This document shows, in pieces, positions 1 to 10,965 of a DNA stretch of 64,000 nucleotides (positions are counted from its first letter, which is position 1; each line of letters starts with the position of its first letter). The notes beneath the pieces were generated by a model. The model searched no databases. It was not told where the DNA came from and was given only the letters and a program-made list of their open reading frames with translations. Origin of the DNA: Litsea cubeba (taxonomy: Eukaryota; Streptophyta; Magnoliopsida; Laurales; Lauraceae). The translations under genes and the position numbers were made by a program. The stretch spans positions 76,193,880 through 76,257,879 of the forward strand of contig CM022946.1 in the NCBI GenBank assembly GCA_012931725.1, written 5' to 3'.

Positions 1-106
1 CAAAAAAAAAAGTGTTTACAAGCACTATAAAAAATAAGTACCAAAAAAATACAAGTGGTACCAAAAAAAAAAAAAAGAAAGAAGGATGGTTTCTGTATAT
101 AGGAGC

Positions 107-3100
107 TCAATCAAAAATGGTCTCCAGCCAAGAGTTCAGCTCCCCAAGCAGACTTTTAGCCTCAGCCGTCAAGGATTCCAAGGCACGCTTCTTCAGGAAC
201 TTGCCATGAGATGCTGGAGTGGGCTGTACCCCTTCTCTCACACCAGGAAGCTTACCTCGAGCAGTTTGCCATTGTTCATCCTCATCAGACTTCCTTTTGA
301 GAACCCGTTCGGCATCTGCAACCTGGTGAATCAAGGCACTCTCCCTGTCACGAGCCTCTATTATGGCAGTCCACTTGGCAGCGACTTGTGCCTGCAAATG
401 CTCAAGACGTTTCCTGGCCTCATCGACCTCCCTGTCAAGGATGTTGAGGTCATGTGTCAGCCTGATGATGGCTATCTCTTCTAAGTTCCTCTTTCGGACT
501 GCCAGCTTCCTGCTTTCTGTAGCCTCATCCAGGTCAGACTTAGCCTTATCAGCAGGGTCCAGGAACATCTCCTTGAAGAACTGGTCATCAGCCAAACTCA
601 CGGTCTCAAACCACTTGTCACCCAGTGCAATGATCCTATCAACGATCGCCCTGGCACCTGTGACATCCAGACCAGCCTCTTCAGCATCATTGAGAATCTC
701 CTGCACATGCTGGATCATGCCAAATCCGACTTCCAAGTGCCCAGAAAAGAGAGTCTCAATCCAAGAGCTCACAACTCGCACCACCACCTTCTTCGCAAAA
801 AGAAGAGATGGCCCAGCTGAGGATTCGCCCAACTCCGTTGGTCGGCTACTCATGTCATCATCTGTTGAAAGAGTAACAAAAGAACTCTTTCCAGCTGAAG
901 CTGCTCCTGCTCGGGAAGGAATCTCAGCGCGAGGAATCTCCTCAATATTGTCAGAGCTGGTCCCAGGAATCTCTATCTCTGGATCAACCTCTGGCATCTC
1001 TTGCTCTGGAAGCGACGGATCCTCCTCTGCCACTTCAAAACCTGCAAAGGAAATACAAAAAGGTATGAGTATGACCCTGTTTGAAAATCATTATCAGAGT
1101 TATAACTACAAAATACCTTCTTCGACGACTGGCGGAACACTTTCTTCCTCCATGAACTCATCGAAAGCATCATCAACGTTTGCGTCCATCGATGGTTCAA
1201 AGTCATCAGAACCCTGTGGCAAGTTAGCTGGCAACAAAAAAAATGTGTTAGCAAGCCAAGTCACAAAACAAAAAAAAACAGAGAGTAAAAGAAGTCGTAC
1301 CAATTGGAGATTCTGGATTTACTCCAGAGCCCCTCGGTTCTTCTTCAGGTGCCTCAACAGGATCCATCACCACCACATCGGTTGGGACCTCCGGCATCAC
1401 CAAGTCCTCCTCTGCCAAAAAAAAAAAAGAAGAAAAGCAGAAACAAGAAGCAAATCATAACATGGAAAAATCCCATGAAAAGAAATGGAAAGAGAAAAAG
1501 GAAGAATCATACCTTCACCAACGGTCTCTTCTTCTCGGCTTCTCTTCTCTGGAGGCTCGTCAGCATCTACTGGCACATCCTCATTGATAGTAAGAGGAAC
1601 TTCCAAGTCAGGAGAATCCTCATGCTGCCCCTTGCTGTGATGATGACTCCTCCTCCTCTTACCTCTGCGGGCTCGCTTCTTAGAGGAACCTGCCCCGCTG
1701 TCAGAGTCAGGTTTCCCACTTGACTCCTCACCGGATGGTCTGCTCTTGCCAGTAGACTCCGCGGAAGCTTGCCTCTGTGCCGCTTGCATCCAAGCACCAA
1801 GTTCGGCTTCCTCCTGTTCTAGCTGCTCCAAAGCCTCGTCAGGTATTTCTCGAACAGCTTCAGAACCGATGACGCCCTGGTCACCGAGAAATCCTATCTT
1901 GTGCTTCTCTCCAGAAAGGAAGGCCCAAACTTCCTCTCGCCGGATGCCATCCGACTTTCCAAGGCCCTTTCCAGATGCCAGCTTCAAATCAAGCTCCTTC
2001 CTGGAAAGTCCCCGATATGCCGAGAAGCTCTCCGCGAACCACTTCGCAAAGCCGGCAGTCCGGGAAGTCAGCAACACAGGATAAGAAATCATGGCTGTAG
2101 TGTCTTCAGCACTATAGAAAGCCCATGCATTTCTCCCGTCCTGTAAGCCTCCAAAGCGCTTCACCATGCTTGAAGGCGCTCCAACAACGCCTTGAGAAAA
2201 GCCAAGCTGCAAAGCAAAGCGAGAGGGTACATACGGCTGGATATCGACGAAAAGATGTCTGCGGTACACCATTGTGCCGACACGTATGCTGAAAAGCCAC
2301 TCTCTCTCTGCGTTTGTCAAGGAATAATGCCTTCCCGACCCCGCCCTGGTAGAGTCTCGGGAGGCACCAAAATCAAAAGCCTTCTTCCGTAACTCCGGAG
2401 AAAGCTTTACTGAAGATTGCCCCATCTCGACGTCCCTGAACCGTCGGATCCTCATGCGGGCAAACAAAAGTGATTCGGACACGTCTTTGCCCTTAGCCAG
2501 TCGAATCATCAGAGGATCATCATCCTGTGCAGCACCCAGCCGATGGAAGCCAGGACAGTGGTATACATACCACGAATAAAAGATATGGGCTGAAAATACC
2601 CTATTCATGGGAAGCCCAAGCCGAACCAGAAAAGCAGCAGCCTGCAGTTCGGTACACAGGTAGGAGTAAAGAGCTGGCACCAAAGCAAGCTGCTCTCCAA
2701 ACGCCATCTGACAAGCCGGGAAAATACAATGCGGCCTGATGTGCGTTCCATCTCCTCCAGCAAATACAGCCTCACCAAGCCAATAAGTGAGGTAAACAGC
2801 GAGATCTCTCCGCAGTGCAATGTCAGGACATATGGCGTTTGTACTTGCACAGAAATCTCTCAACTCTTCTTGCATGGCCAAGATCTTCTTTGAACTTGGA
2901 TCCTGAGCTCCGGCTTCCTGGGTCACGCTATCAGAAGACTCCCTGCTATCAAAAAAGTTGGGGAATGAAGAGCAAAAACTCTTCCAACTGCTGGATCTAA
3001 CTTTCGAACCCCCCTTCTCCTTCAAAAAATCATAGAAGGCGACGAGCTGAAAGTATAGAAGCCTGAACTCCTCAGACTGCCCCTCGAGGACGCTGTCAAT

Positions 3101-4921
3101 CGGCATAAACTCCTCATAGAGTTTGCCGAGGATGGGCAATCCGGTAATGGCGCTCAACTCCTTCAAAGAAAAACCAATCTCACCATTCGTCACAACGAAG
3201 GTATTGGTTTGTGGGAGGAATGACTCCAGCATAGCCATGAAGGCCTCGTCGGAAAAGATCACGGTCTCCCTAAAGGCGCGGACCGCATAAAAAATCCCGG
3301 CTTCCTTCAAAACGGCGCCACCAATCAGCAGGACGCGATCAGTCCACGACTTCCACTCGGAGTCAGCATTGAAACGGCCTCGAAGTCGAAAAGGCTTGAT
3401 CCAATTGCTGCCGTCACCACTGAAAATACCAAGGCCCACCGGTCTCAAATCGACCGACGGATAATCAGAGCCCTGGTAGCCGCTGGATGGCATCAACAGG
3501 TCCATATCAACAGGCGACCTCTCCGTATATCCAGGAGAACCGCCAACAAAAACCCCGGTCTTGATTACATTTGTCCTTCTCACCCAGCTTGGAGGATCTT
3601 CCCTCTTGGGGCACGTGGGGGCAAGGCTCAGAATCGAGACGGTGCGATCAAACATCGACCGGGTAGTAACAGTCTTCTTCTCACCATCTGCTGTGAAGGA
3701 AAACTGAAAAGATCTCCTCTGGTATGTAATGTCATCAGGGACTGCATCACCAAAGAAGAAGGTAGGCTTGGGCAAAACGCTCTGATCTTCCATCACCCAT
3801 GGACAACTGCTTACCATGATCTTATAGAATTCCTCTCCCTTGAGAGTGATCAGTCGCTGCCTCATCTCATCTCTGTTGAGGGAGTCGCACTCTTCCAGAT
3901 TTCTCTCAACATACTGGACCTTCTCAAAAGCCTGCTGAACGGCCGGATTAGAAGATCTAGAAGATCGACGAGGTACGCTTGTAGCAGGCTCTTTACCCTT
4001 GTTCGCTCTGGAGGAACCACCTGAAAAGGATGGAAAAGAAAAAGATCAAACATCAAAATGACAGAATCTCGCTAAAAAAAATCTGGCGAAATTTTGACAT
4101 GATGACGGGGCAATTCCGAAGAAAAGGAACTATCCCGAAAGAAATAGAAAGCTTGAAGATGGGCTCAACATCGCTGCGAGCTCCGAAACTCCAAACTTTC
4201 GAAACCTAAAAGTCTCCGCAAAATCAGGAAGGGCTCAACATCACTGCGAGCTCCAAGTTCCCAAATTTGCGAAAACTTTCAGGTATGCTATCACGCCATG
4301 CTACAAATTTAATTTACAAATTAAAGGCATGCATGAACATCTAGATTTGCGAAAAAAAATGCATTATCATGATGAGCAAAAAAAGAAAAAAAAAGAAGAA
4401 AAGAAAAGAAACTTTCTCAAAAAAAAAAAGAGGGGAAAGAAAACAAAAAAAAAAAGAAAAGAAAAGAAACTTTCTCAAAAAAAAAAGAGGGGAAAGAAAA
4501 CAAAAAAAAAAAGAAAAGAAACTTTCTCAAAAAAAAGAGAGGGGAAAGAAAACAAAAAAAAAAGAAAGAAAAGAAACTCTCTCAAAAAAAAAAAGGGGGA
4601 GGGAAAAAAAAAAAAAGGAAGAAAAAAAAAGAGGACTGGCCCACAGGCCGTGGCCCGCAGGCCACGTGGCCGTACGGCCAGATCCGTACGGATCTGTCCG
4701 TACGGCCAACACAAAAAAAAAAAACAAACATGAAAAAAAAAAAAGAAAGAAAAGAAAAAAAAAACACGTGTAAAAAAAAAAAAAGGGGGAAAACACGTGG
4801 AAAAGAAAAAAAATGAAAGAGAAGAAAAGAAAAAGAAAGAAACAAAAAAAAAAAGAGAAAGAACTTTTTTTTTTCTACAATGAAGTTTTCTTGAAAAAAA
4901 GGAGAACTTACTTGAAGCCAT
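107..4921 (-). CDS. Antisense five-exon gene of element D; plant mobile domain (PMD) protein, 1,224 aa
   Basis: The exons on the minus strand are 4921-4912, 4020-1513, 1411-1301, 1227-1117 and 1041-107. All four introns start GT, end AG and are phase 1, and they join into one open frame of 1,225 codons. The start is the MASS codon run, whose exon has only 10 coding bases before a GTAAGT donor. Residues about 235-575 resemble the plant mobile domain (PF10536), including TNTF...GE and ITGLPILGKLYEEFMP. A basic run KKRARRGKRRR at about residue 784 looks like a nuclear signal. The last exon is rich in charged heptads and likely forms a coiled coil. Exons 3 and 4 are acidic and both 111 bp. The gene runs against the retrotransposon, between pol and the 3' LTR, where extra ORFs are known in Tat and Ogre elements. 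Its molecular function is unknown; related PMD proteins of plants act in gene silencing and genome stability. Splicing is inferred from sequence, not seen. Confidence 0.82.
4369..4911. repeat. A-rich low-complexity sequence inside intron 1 of the D antisense gene
   Basis: Intron 1 spans 4021-4911. This part holds runs of A broken by GAAA and GGGGAAAG, partly as tandem copies of about 50 bp (for example 4405-4560). Read on the minus strand it is T-rich, as plant introns often are. Lysine-rich and phenylalanine-rich open frames here come from base composition and are not genes. Confidence 0.8.
4634..4709. repeat. GC-rich palindrome cluster in intron 1
   Basis: An island of GC-rich sequence in A-rich surroundings. 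It contains the perfect palindromes GGCCGTACGGCC (4668-4679) and AGATCCGTACGGATCT (4680-4695), followed by GTCCGTACGGCC (4696-4707). The same cluster occurs in element C at 28650-28710, so it belongs to the family and is not a chance event. Confidence 0.8.
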
Positions 4922-5042
4922 TGATGGAGAAGAAGAAGAAAAGTCTTGAAGATCTTGAAGAAGAAAAGCTCTTGGTCTTGAAGCCCTCTTGAGATTATTG
5001 CAAAAGAAAGTAATAAGAGCAAGAGATCCAACCTCCTCCTTG

Positions 5043-5050
5043 CTTTTATA
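5043..5050 (-). promoter_or_regulatory. TATA box of the D antisense gene
   Basis: TATAAAAG on the minus strand lies about 120 bp upstream of the MASS start codon. The intervening leader is pyrimidine-rich and free of ATG in the stretch read. The matching site in element C (28308-28315) has the same spacing. This is the basis for calling an independent antisense promoter. Confidence 0.7.
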
Positions 5051-5094
5051 GAAGAGAGCAAACCAAAGAAGGAAAGAAGAAAGAGGTAAGTGTT

Positions 5095-5450
5095 ACTAAT
5101 TAGTAACCTTACCAAAAGAAAGAAATTAGAAAGATTCTTTCCCAAAAGAAAGATATCTTGAGGGATTCTCTCCCAAAAAGAAATCAATGAGAGATTTTCT
5201 CCTAAAAGATATAATCTATGACAGGATTCTTTCCCAAAAGAAAGATATCTTGAGATATCCTATCCCAAAATAAAGGGATCTTGAGAGATTTTCTCCCAAA
5301 AATCAATCTATGATGGATTCTTTCCCAAAAGAAAGATATCTTGAGATATTCTATCCCAAAATAAAGGGATCATGAGAGATTCTCTCCAAGTAAAGATATT
5401 CTTAGATATTCTCTATCCAAATGAGATATTTTTTTTTGATATTCTTTACA
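5095..5450. repeat. Degenerate tandem repeats upstream of the D antisense promoter
   Basis: Repeated variants of TTCTTTCCCAAAAGAAAG and GATATCTTGAGA, spaced roughly 35-70 bp. Mirrored copies sit at 28060-28245 in element C. The stretch is non-coding. Confidence 0.7.
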
Positions 5451-5756
5451 AAAATGACACCATATGAGATCTAAGCCATTTCAAAAGCTTAAGGTCCCAT
5501 GGGTTAGCCCATATGAGCCAGGTTTGACCACCTAGGCACAAAAAAAAAAAATTTTGGGCTTTTAGTCAAAGAGAAATCCCTCTTACCAAGAGCATACAAA
5601 AATGGTTCCATGCCTCTTTTGAGTTGATTGGACCATACAAAAGAAAATTCCAAGCCCCATGAGCTTCCAAAAAATCAAACCATCCAGCCTCATCTACCAA
5701 ATTGAGCCAAATTCTTGAAATTGACATCCCATCAAACCAAATCCTGGTCCCCTAAC

Positions 5757-5965
5757 TTGCCACATACAGCCTGTTAGGTCACAAGACCAAAACCAAAAAC
5801 CAAAATCTGATCCCCTAATTTGCCACATACAGCCTGTTAGGTCACAAGATCAAAACCAAAATTGATCCCCCAACATTCCACATACAGCTTGTTGGGTCAC
5901 ACGATCAAAACCAAACCCGACCCCCTAACCTGCCATATATAGCCTGTTAGGTCACAAGGTCAAAA
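5757..5965. repeat. Four tandem copies of a 55-63 bp unit
   Basis: Units begin at the motif CCACATACAGCCTGTTAGGT, or variants of it, at 5760, 5823, 5878 and 5933. The same block appears inverted in element C at about 27500-27740. The rest of 5451-6180 is non-coding and I see no gene in it. Confidence 0.8.
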
Positions 5966-6180
5966 CCCAAATACACATCCCTGATGTCATCTTCAAAACT
6001 TTGCCTCGAGATGGTACGTGATCCCTTTCACTACCATAAAATTCCCCTGGAAGCTCAAAAGGCTACAAATACCAAAAAGAAAGATTGCTCAAAGACTCTT
6101 GGTCAAGTCACATGCTCTCCTTCAAAAATCTCTTCGAGGCACATCGACTACAAAAGTTAAGCAACTCGCCGCTGTACCTC

Positions 6181-6191
6181 GAGGGGGCATT
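6181..6191 (+). other. Polypurine tract of element D
   Basis: GAGGGGGCATT directly before the LTR start TGTTGACACC. The same tract borders the left LTR of element C in the opposite orientation. It primes plus-strand DNA synthesis and fixes D as a plus-strand element. Confidence 0.8.
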
Positions 6192-6921
6192 TGTTGACAC
6201 CAAAAATGTCACTTTGCCTTTTCAAGATCCAAAGAGCTACATGAAGTCGCAACCTGCCATAAATAGGCAATGCTGCTTCCAAAAATCAAATCTTGTCAGA
6301 ATCAAACAAAAAACTGCAAGATTCTTCCAGACAGCCAAAAGAGGAGTACACAAGAAGTTTCAGGCCATTTCAAAATCATTTGGCCTAACTTCAGCTTCTC
6401 CGACAGCCAAATCAGGCCTCTCGGCGGCAAAGCTCTCCGGGACCATGGTTTCCAAGACAGAACCTATGGATCATCTTAAAATGACTCCAATAGGTTCCCT
6501 GTCAAATTTCAAGTCAATCGGACATCGGTTGACCACACATCAAACCGCGACATCTTCATCGCGACAAAAAGCAAGTCTACAGGTGATAGGACCCCAAACG
6601 GCTTCAAAACTCAAACAAAAGCCTATGGTTGGTCTTATTTATTGCTCAGGAGACTTCACACCAAATTTCAGGTCATTCCGACATCGTTTGACCCAGTTTC
6701 AGCTTCTGACGGGAAATCGGCAACTCTGTGCGACAAAGTCTTCGGCTTTCTCAGGAAATTGGAAACTTTGCAAAATAAAATGCAAGGATTCTCATCAGGT
6801 TTCCTACAAAGAAATCAGGCCAATAAATGGTCAAAATGTCAAGGAAAAGTACAGAAGAAAAAAGAATCAGAAAAAAGCAAAAACGGACGCAAAACGGGAC
6901 ACGAAAGGGGGAAAAACCCCC

Positions 6922-6988
6922 CAGGGTCGCAGACCCCTGCGACCCTAGGCCAGGGTCGCCGGCGACCTTGGACCCCGGGGTCGCCGGG
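6922..6988. repeat. GC-rich palindromes in the LTR of D
   Basis: GGGTCGCAGACCCCTGCGAC and GGGTCGCCGGCGACC are self-complementary blocks in an otherwise AT-rich LTR, upstream of the TATA box. The same blocks are present in both LTRs of C (about 26500-26560 and 41505-41570). Confidence 0.7.
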
Positions 6989-7806
6989 AAAGCCCCGGAA
7001 ACCCCGGTTTTCGTCGTTTTTTTCGCGATTCGAAGGGCCCAGCCTCTGGTACTTTCCAAAATTCATGCTTTTGAGACACCAAGTCCTCTGACATCCGTCC
7101 AAAACACGGGTAAATCATCAAGAGTATCGAAGACAGTATTGATCGCCACCCGGTCAACCAAAAAAAGTGTGCTTTCCACCCGACCGATCGAGAAATCGAC
7201 AGGACAGATGGCACCGACCCGCTGTTGGCAACAAACACCTGAAATTACATGATCATCTGATGTCGATCTACATGAAGATCCATCGATGATCATCAACAGA
7301 AGAATCTCAAAAGACGTGGCACGGCCCGCGACTCTTCAGCTGCTCGGCGACCACTTAATGCGATTAATTGACTAGCTTTATTACAGTCATTAATCCATTT
7401 CTTTGGACGGCCCAATCAGAAGCAAGCATTCGGGAGTTACAAGTCAAGAGATTCATGGCATTTAACCCATGAAACTCCTCCCATCATGGCGATTAAAGGC
7501 GATTAAATGCCCTCAATCTCCTCCGGCCAATCAGAAGCCAAGAAAAAGGAGTTACAAAATAAACAATTCAATTTTGTAACTCCTCCCATTATGTGGCTTA
7601 ATGACAATAAAAGCCCATAAACCCACCTAAAAGGCTACCTAAAAGCCTATAAATAGGAGGGCTCTCCAAGAAGAAAAGACATCAGAGAGCATCAGAAAAA
7701 TCAGAGAAAAAAGCACAAGCACACAGACAGAAATCCAGAGAAAGGAAAAAGAGAGAAAACTCTGCAGAAATTCTACACCGGCCACCACAACAAGGTGACA
7801 AAAGTC

Positions 7807-7835
7807 CCTTGGGGGGTACCCCCCCCCCCCCAAGG
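7807..7835. repeat. G/C homopolymer hairpin in the LTR of D
   Basis: CCTTGGGGGG, then TA, then a run of C ending in AAGG forms an inverted repeat just downstream of the LTR TATA box. Arm length differs between D and the two LTRs of C (25648-25675 and 40675-40697). Confidence 0.75.
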
Positions 7836-8167
7836 TCCTTGCCTTCTCCTCCTGCCTCCAATGGCTTAGATATGGCTTTTCAGCCCGTCTACTCGGTTTT
7901 TTATTGGACATAGGATCTTCCTTTGATATTTGTCTTCTAAAAACCCGAGGTCATAGCCAAGCCAAGCGAATCAAATAGCATCCTCTGTTCTCATCTGCAT
8001 GGATGATGGCGAAGCCCACATATGGCTTGCGACCGTCAATCTAAACGAGTCCCCCACAATCTCCTGAGAAGTTAGATCCTCCTTTTCTTGCTTTTCATTG
8101 TAGTTTGTATTTTTTTTAAAAGAGACAAAAATCACAATTCTTGTCTTTCATTGTTGATAAGGATTGT

Positions 8168-8234
8168 AAATCGGCTATAACGCCAAATCGGCTATAACGC
8201 CAAAATCGGCTATAACGCAAATCGGCTATAATGC
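8168..8234. repeat. Short minisatellite in the LTR of D
   Basis: Four imperfect head-to-tail copies of AAATCGGCTATAACGCC, 17-20 bp each. Inverted copies with the core TTTATAGCCGATTT occur in both LTRs of C near 25240-25315 and 40280-40345. Confidence 0.8.
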
Positions 8235-8509
8235 AAAAAAAATCGCCTTTCACGGCAAATCAAGAAAAATGTCTCTTTTCTTAAATATATGTGCAATGGA
8301 AAACTTGAAAGAAGTTGATTTCCTTTTTACTTGCGAAGGTTGATCCCCGGATCACCACTTGCAATTCCAAGTAAAATAGAAAATCTGGCACACCCACAAA
8401 AAAAGAAATGTTGATGCACGCCCCTGCCCCCCGGTTACGAAAGGGTCGGACCAAACGGACTCCCACGTCCGCCGACCTCGGTAGAACCAAGCAGGAGCGC
8501 GGTCCATCA

Positions 8510-9746
8510 GGCAGTCAGCAGGTCGACTGTCGGGCCAACGCGCGAGCCTATGATCTCGGCGGGGCAAGGGTCCGGATCGGCCCCCGGGCCCCGAACTGCC
8601 CCAGCACCGTGGAAGCCGAGAATGGAGACACAGCCCGGCAAACTCCTGAACGTTGAAGACCGACTGCTGGGAAATGCCGAGGTGATCGGGGCCCTTGCCA
8701 TGGCCTGTGCTCTGCCACGGGATATGGAGGAGCACGAGAAATATGATGACGAGAGCCTGATGTTGACGGCGATCCAGGCTGACATCCTGGTAAGTGTTTT
8801 TTGTGTATTCTTTCGAGTGGCCTAGTTCGGCTGTTCCTGTTTTGACCCTCCTCTTTTCACTTGCAGAACGTGCAGAGGCTCCTAGCCATCCTAGGAAGGA
8901 GGGATAGAAACGCTGCGAGGGTGACCCGCCTGGAGTCCGAGCGGGAGAGGCTGAAGAAGGAGCTGGACGAGCAGCGGAAGGGGATGGAAGAGCTCAAGCT
9001 GGCCAGTGCTGGAGAGTCCGCTCGGTTGGCATCGGCTCTGACTGAGGTCGTCGAACTCTCGTCCTGGGCCAACCATATGAAAGGCGAGCTTTGGACGAAG
9101 AACAAGAGGGTCTCCGAGTTGGAGTCGGAGCTGGCCAGGCTGAAGTCTGAGTCGACGGCTGAGGTAGCGAGGCTGCGAGGGGAGGTCTTGGCTGGTCGCG
9201 CTGAGAGGGAGAAGCTGGTGAAGGCGAACGGCGACCTGGAGAAGGAGAAGGCCTCTCTTCAGTCCGAGGTGCAATCCGCCTTCCAGAGCGGGGTGGACCG
9301 CGCCACCGAGCTGTACGAGAAACAGGTGGAGGAGATCACGTCCATCCTGTTCGAGGAAGGATGCCTGGCCGCACTGAGACGTGCGGGGGTCCCTGAAGAC
9401 CACCCTGTCTATCAGGACCTGCCGAAGTACTCGGATCCTGGATCCCGAGCCGAGCTCCGCACATGCAACTGATAGTGCCCCGGCCGAAGCTCCTGCAGCT
9501 GAAAGCGCCCCGGTCGAAGCTCCTGCTGCTGACGACGCTCCAGCTGCCCCGGTCTCGAGCGATGCCCCAGTCGCCAGTGAGGCTTTGGCCGTGCCTCAGG
9601 GTGAGACCTCTTCTGCTCCTGATTCGGCTGAGGTACCAGTCGAAGCCTCCTCCGCCAGCGACGCTCCGAGCAGGGTCATGATTTCGGCCGAGTCCACTGG
9701 TCCATCAGATGTGGTGATCGACCTAGTGGAGTCGCCGAAACCATAG
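8510..9746 (+). pseudogene. Antisense gene of element A: exon 2 end and exon 3, truncated by D
   Basis: The end of exon 2 is at 8789, followed by a GTAAGT donor. The acceptor TTGCAG is at 8861-8866 and exon 3 runs from 8867. Sequence around these sites matches the intact copy in B: a CALPRDM motif, the NVQRLL exon start, a long charged coiled coil, and an AALRRAGVPEDHP motif. The frame shifts near 9438, so the Ala/Pro-rich tail continues in another frame to 9746. The N-terminal domain is missing because D is inserted at 8510. This copy cannot encode the full protein. Confidence 0.8.
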
Positions 9747-10160
9747 TGGCCGGGCTCCTTTACATTTCTGTCTTCTTGCCTGTAGTTCTTTTGCGTCTCA
9801 CCCTTGTAAACACTTTTTGCAATCAATGAAAGACGGGCTCTTTTACTAGTGAATTTTCTTTTTGCATTTGTCTTTCTTTCATTTCTGGATGTGCATTGAA
9901 TGGTATTGAAATGCCTTTACTGTGTGGCGTGGCCCTTGAGGTAGAAAGAGTCAAACGGTCCTCATAGCTGTCAATGCCTATTCTCCGTATTCTGGAGACC
10001 ATAAATAGCAATAAACATGGTGGCGCAGCTGTCGAGGGGATCGGACGGATGTCTCCACGTGGCGCCACAGGGATTGCTGGTCAACAGCCGTGCATCCCCA
10101 GTAACGCGTGGGAGACTTCGCCCTCATAACTTCTTTCGGAGACCGAGCCTTCCTTCTTCC

Positions 10161-10168
10161 TATAAATA
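10161..10168 (+). promoter_or_regulatory. TATA-like box downstream of the A antisense gene
   Basis: TATAAATA followed by GGG, in the same direction as the antisense gene but beyond its end. B has TATAAGTA at the matching place (46337-46344, minus strand). Whether it drives a transcript is unknown. Confidence 0.4.
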
Positions 10169-10701
10169 GGGATGGCAAGCTTGCCATGGGAGAAGGAAAG
10201 AACATAGTTATAGGAACCATGTCCGGGAGGTGTCTGAAATTATTTGATCCGGGGGGAACCCTGCGCCGTTGGACGGCTATCCCCGAGGGGGGGAGGCTGT
10301 CGTAGTCCGCGCGCTCTCTGAAGGAACTCCCCGTGGCCCCCGCGCTCTCTGAACGCGGGTTCGCGGCCATCCGTCCCTGGCTAGACAGAGTGAGGATGCG
10401 CTGCAACGCAGTGCTGCAACGTAACCGGGGGACGGTGGCGCCTTCTCGTCCGACACGGTCCTGTGCGCCCGTCGTACGGAAGGCGGGAACCGGAGGGGCT
10501 CTGTGATCGCTTTGGTCTGACCAGCCAAAGTGTATTATAGAACTCTGTGAAATTATGTATCGCTCAGAGCCTCCAAGCGACGATCCGGCGTCTTCGGCGT
10601 CTTCGATCCAGAGACTCCCAGCTACTTTATTTTCTGCTTCTTTTTCTGTTTTCAGAGGACTGCGATCCTCCTTTCTGTACTTTTCTTTCTGTAGCTCTTG
10701 T

Positions 10702-10726
10702 AATAAAGCAGTTTACAATGAATAAA
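10702..10726 (+). terminator. Polyadenylation signals of the A antisense transcript
   Basis: Two AATAAA hexamers, at 10702-10707 and 10721-10726, about 1 kb after the antisense stop. Equivalent pairs or single sites follow the antisense genes of B (minus strand, 45623-45647) and E (62432-62437). Confidence 0.5.
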
Positions 10727-10965
10727 AGGGAGGAATTCTATGATTACCCAAACAGTGTTCAATGCTTTTGAGTTCCTTTTCTCTTTCTTTGCACTGTTCT
10801 GGAATGCTTGCATTTTTCTGTTTGAGTGCTGGCACAGCTCTCTTCCTCTGGAAAGCTGCCCTTGGCCGGAATGGCTAGCTTTGGCTGAGACGAGCTACCT
10901 TGTGCCGAAGTGAAGTCACCATTCCACTGGTCTCGGCCGTGGAAGCGTGAGCTCGGCGATGATCT

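Larger units (their letters stand above)
1..8509 (+). mobile_element. Element D: 3' part of an Ogre-like Ty3/Gypsy retrotransposon (family 2)
   Basis: Only the 3' part is in the window: an antisense gene (107-4921), a repeat-rich spacer, a polypurine tract and the 3' LTR (6192-8509). The sense gag-pol would lie left of base 1. Polarity is known because the tract and the LTR start (TGTTGACACC) match, in opposite orientation, the left end of element C, whose pol genes are visible. D is inserted in the antisense gene of element A. The five bases after it, GGCAG at 8510-8514, are the expected target duplication, but the other copy is off the window. Family assignment rests on similarity to C. Confidence 0.85.
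6192..8509 (+). repeat. 3' LTR of element D (2,318 bp)
   Basis: Starts TGTTGACACC and ends GGTCCATCA, matching the inverted LTRs of element C (2,323 and 2,297 bp). A TATA box TATAAATA lies at 7648-7655. Open frames within the LTR, such as one from 6085 to 6948 that crosses its left border, are not conserved as genes. Confidence 0.88.
9747..10965 (+). other. Non-coding spacer between antisense gene and array in element A
   Basis: No conserved frame. It holds a duplicated 3' flank of the antisense gene (about 9805-9845 and 10700-10735), polyadenylation-like AATAAA at 10702 and 10721, and a GC-rich block 10000-10560. That block matches 46130-46500 of B in inverse orientation and is absent from E. 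Confidence 0.6.

Noticed and set aside
363..1460. A 365-residue plus-strand open frame.
   Set aside because: It overlaps exons 3-5 and the introns of the antisense PMD gene on the other strand and has Ser-rich shadow composition.
4329..5187. Lysine-rich and phenylalanine-rich open frames.
   Set aside because: They come from A/T homopolymer sequence in intron 1 and the leader of the D antisense gene.
6085..6948. A 287-residue plus-strand open frame.
   Set aside because: It crosses the polypurine tract and LTR start of D, and similar sequence in C is not kept as a matching frame. No domain is recognisable.
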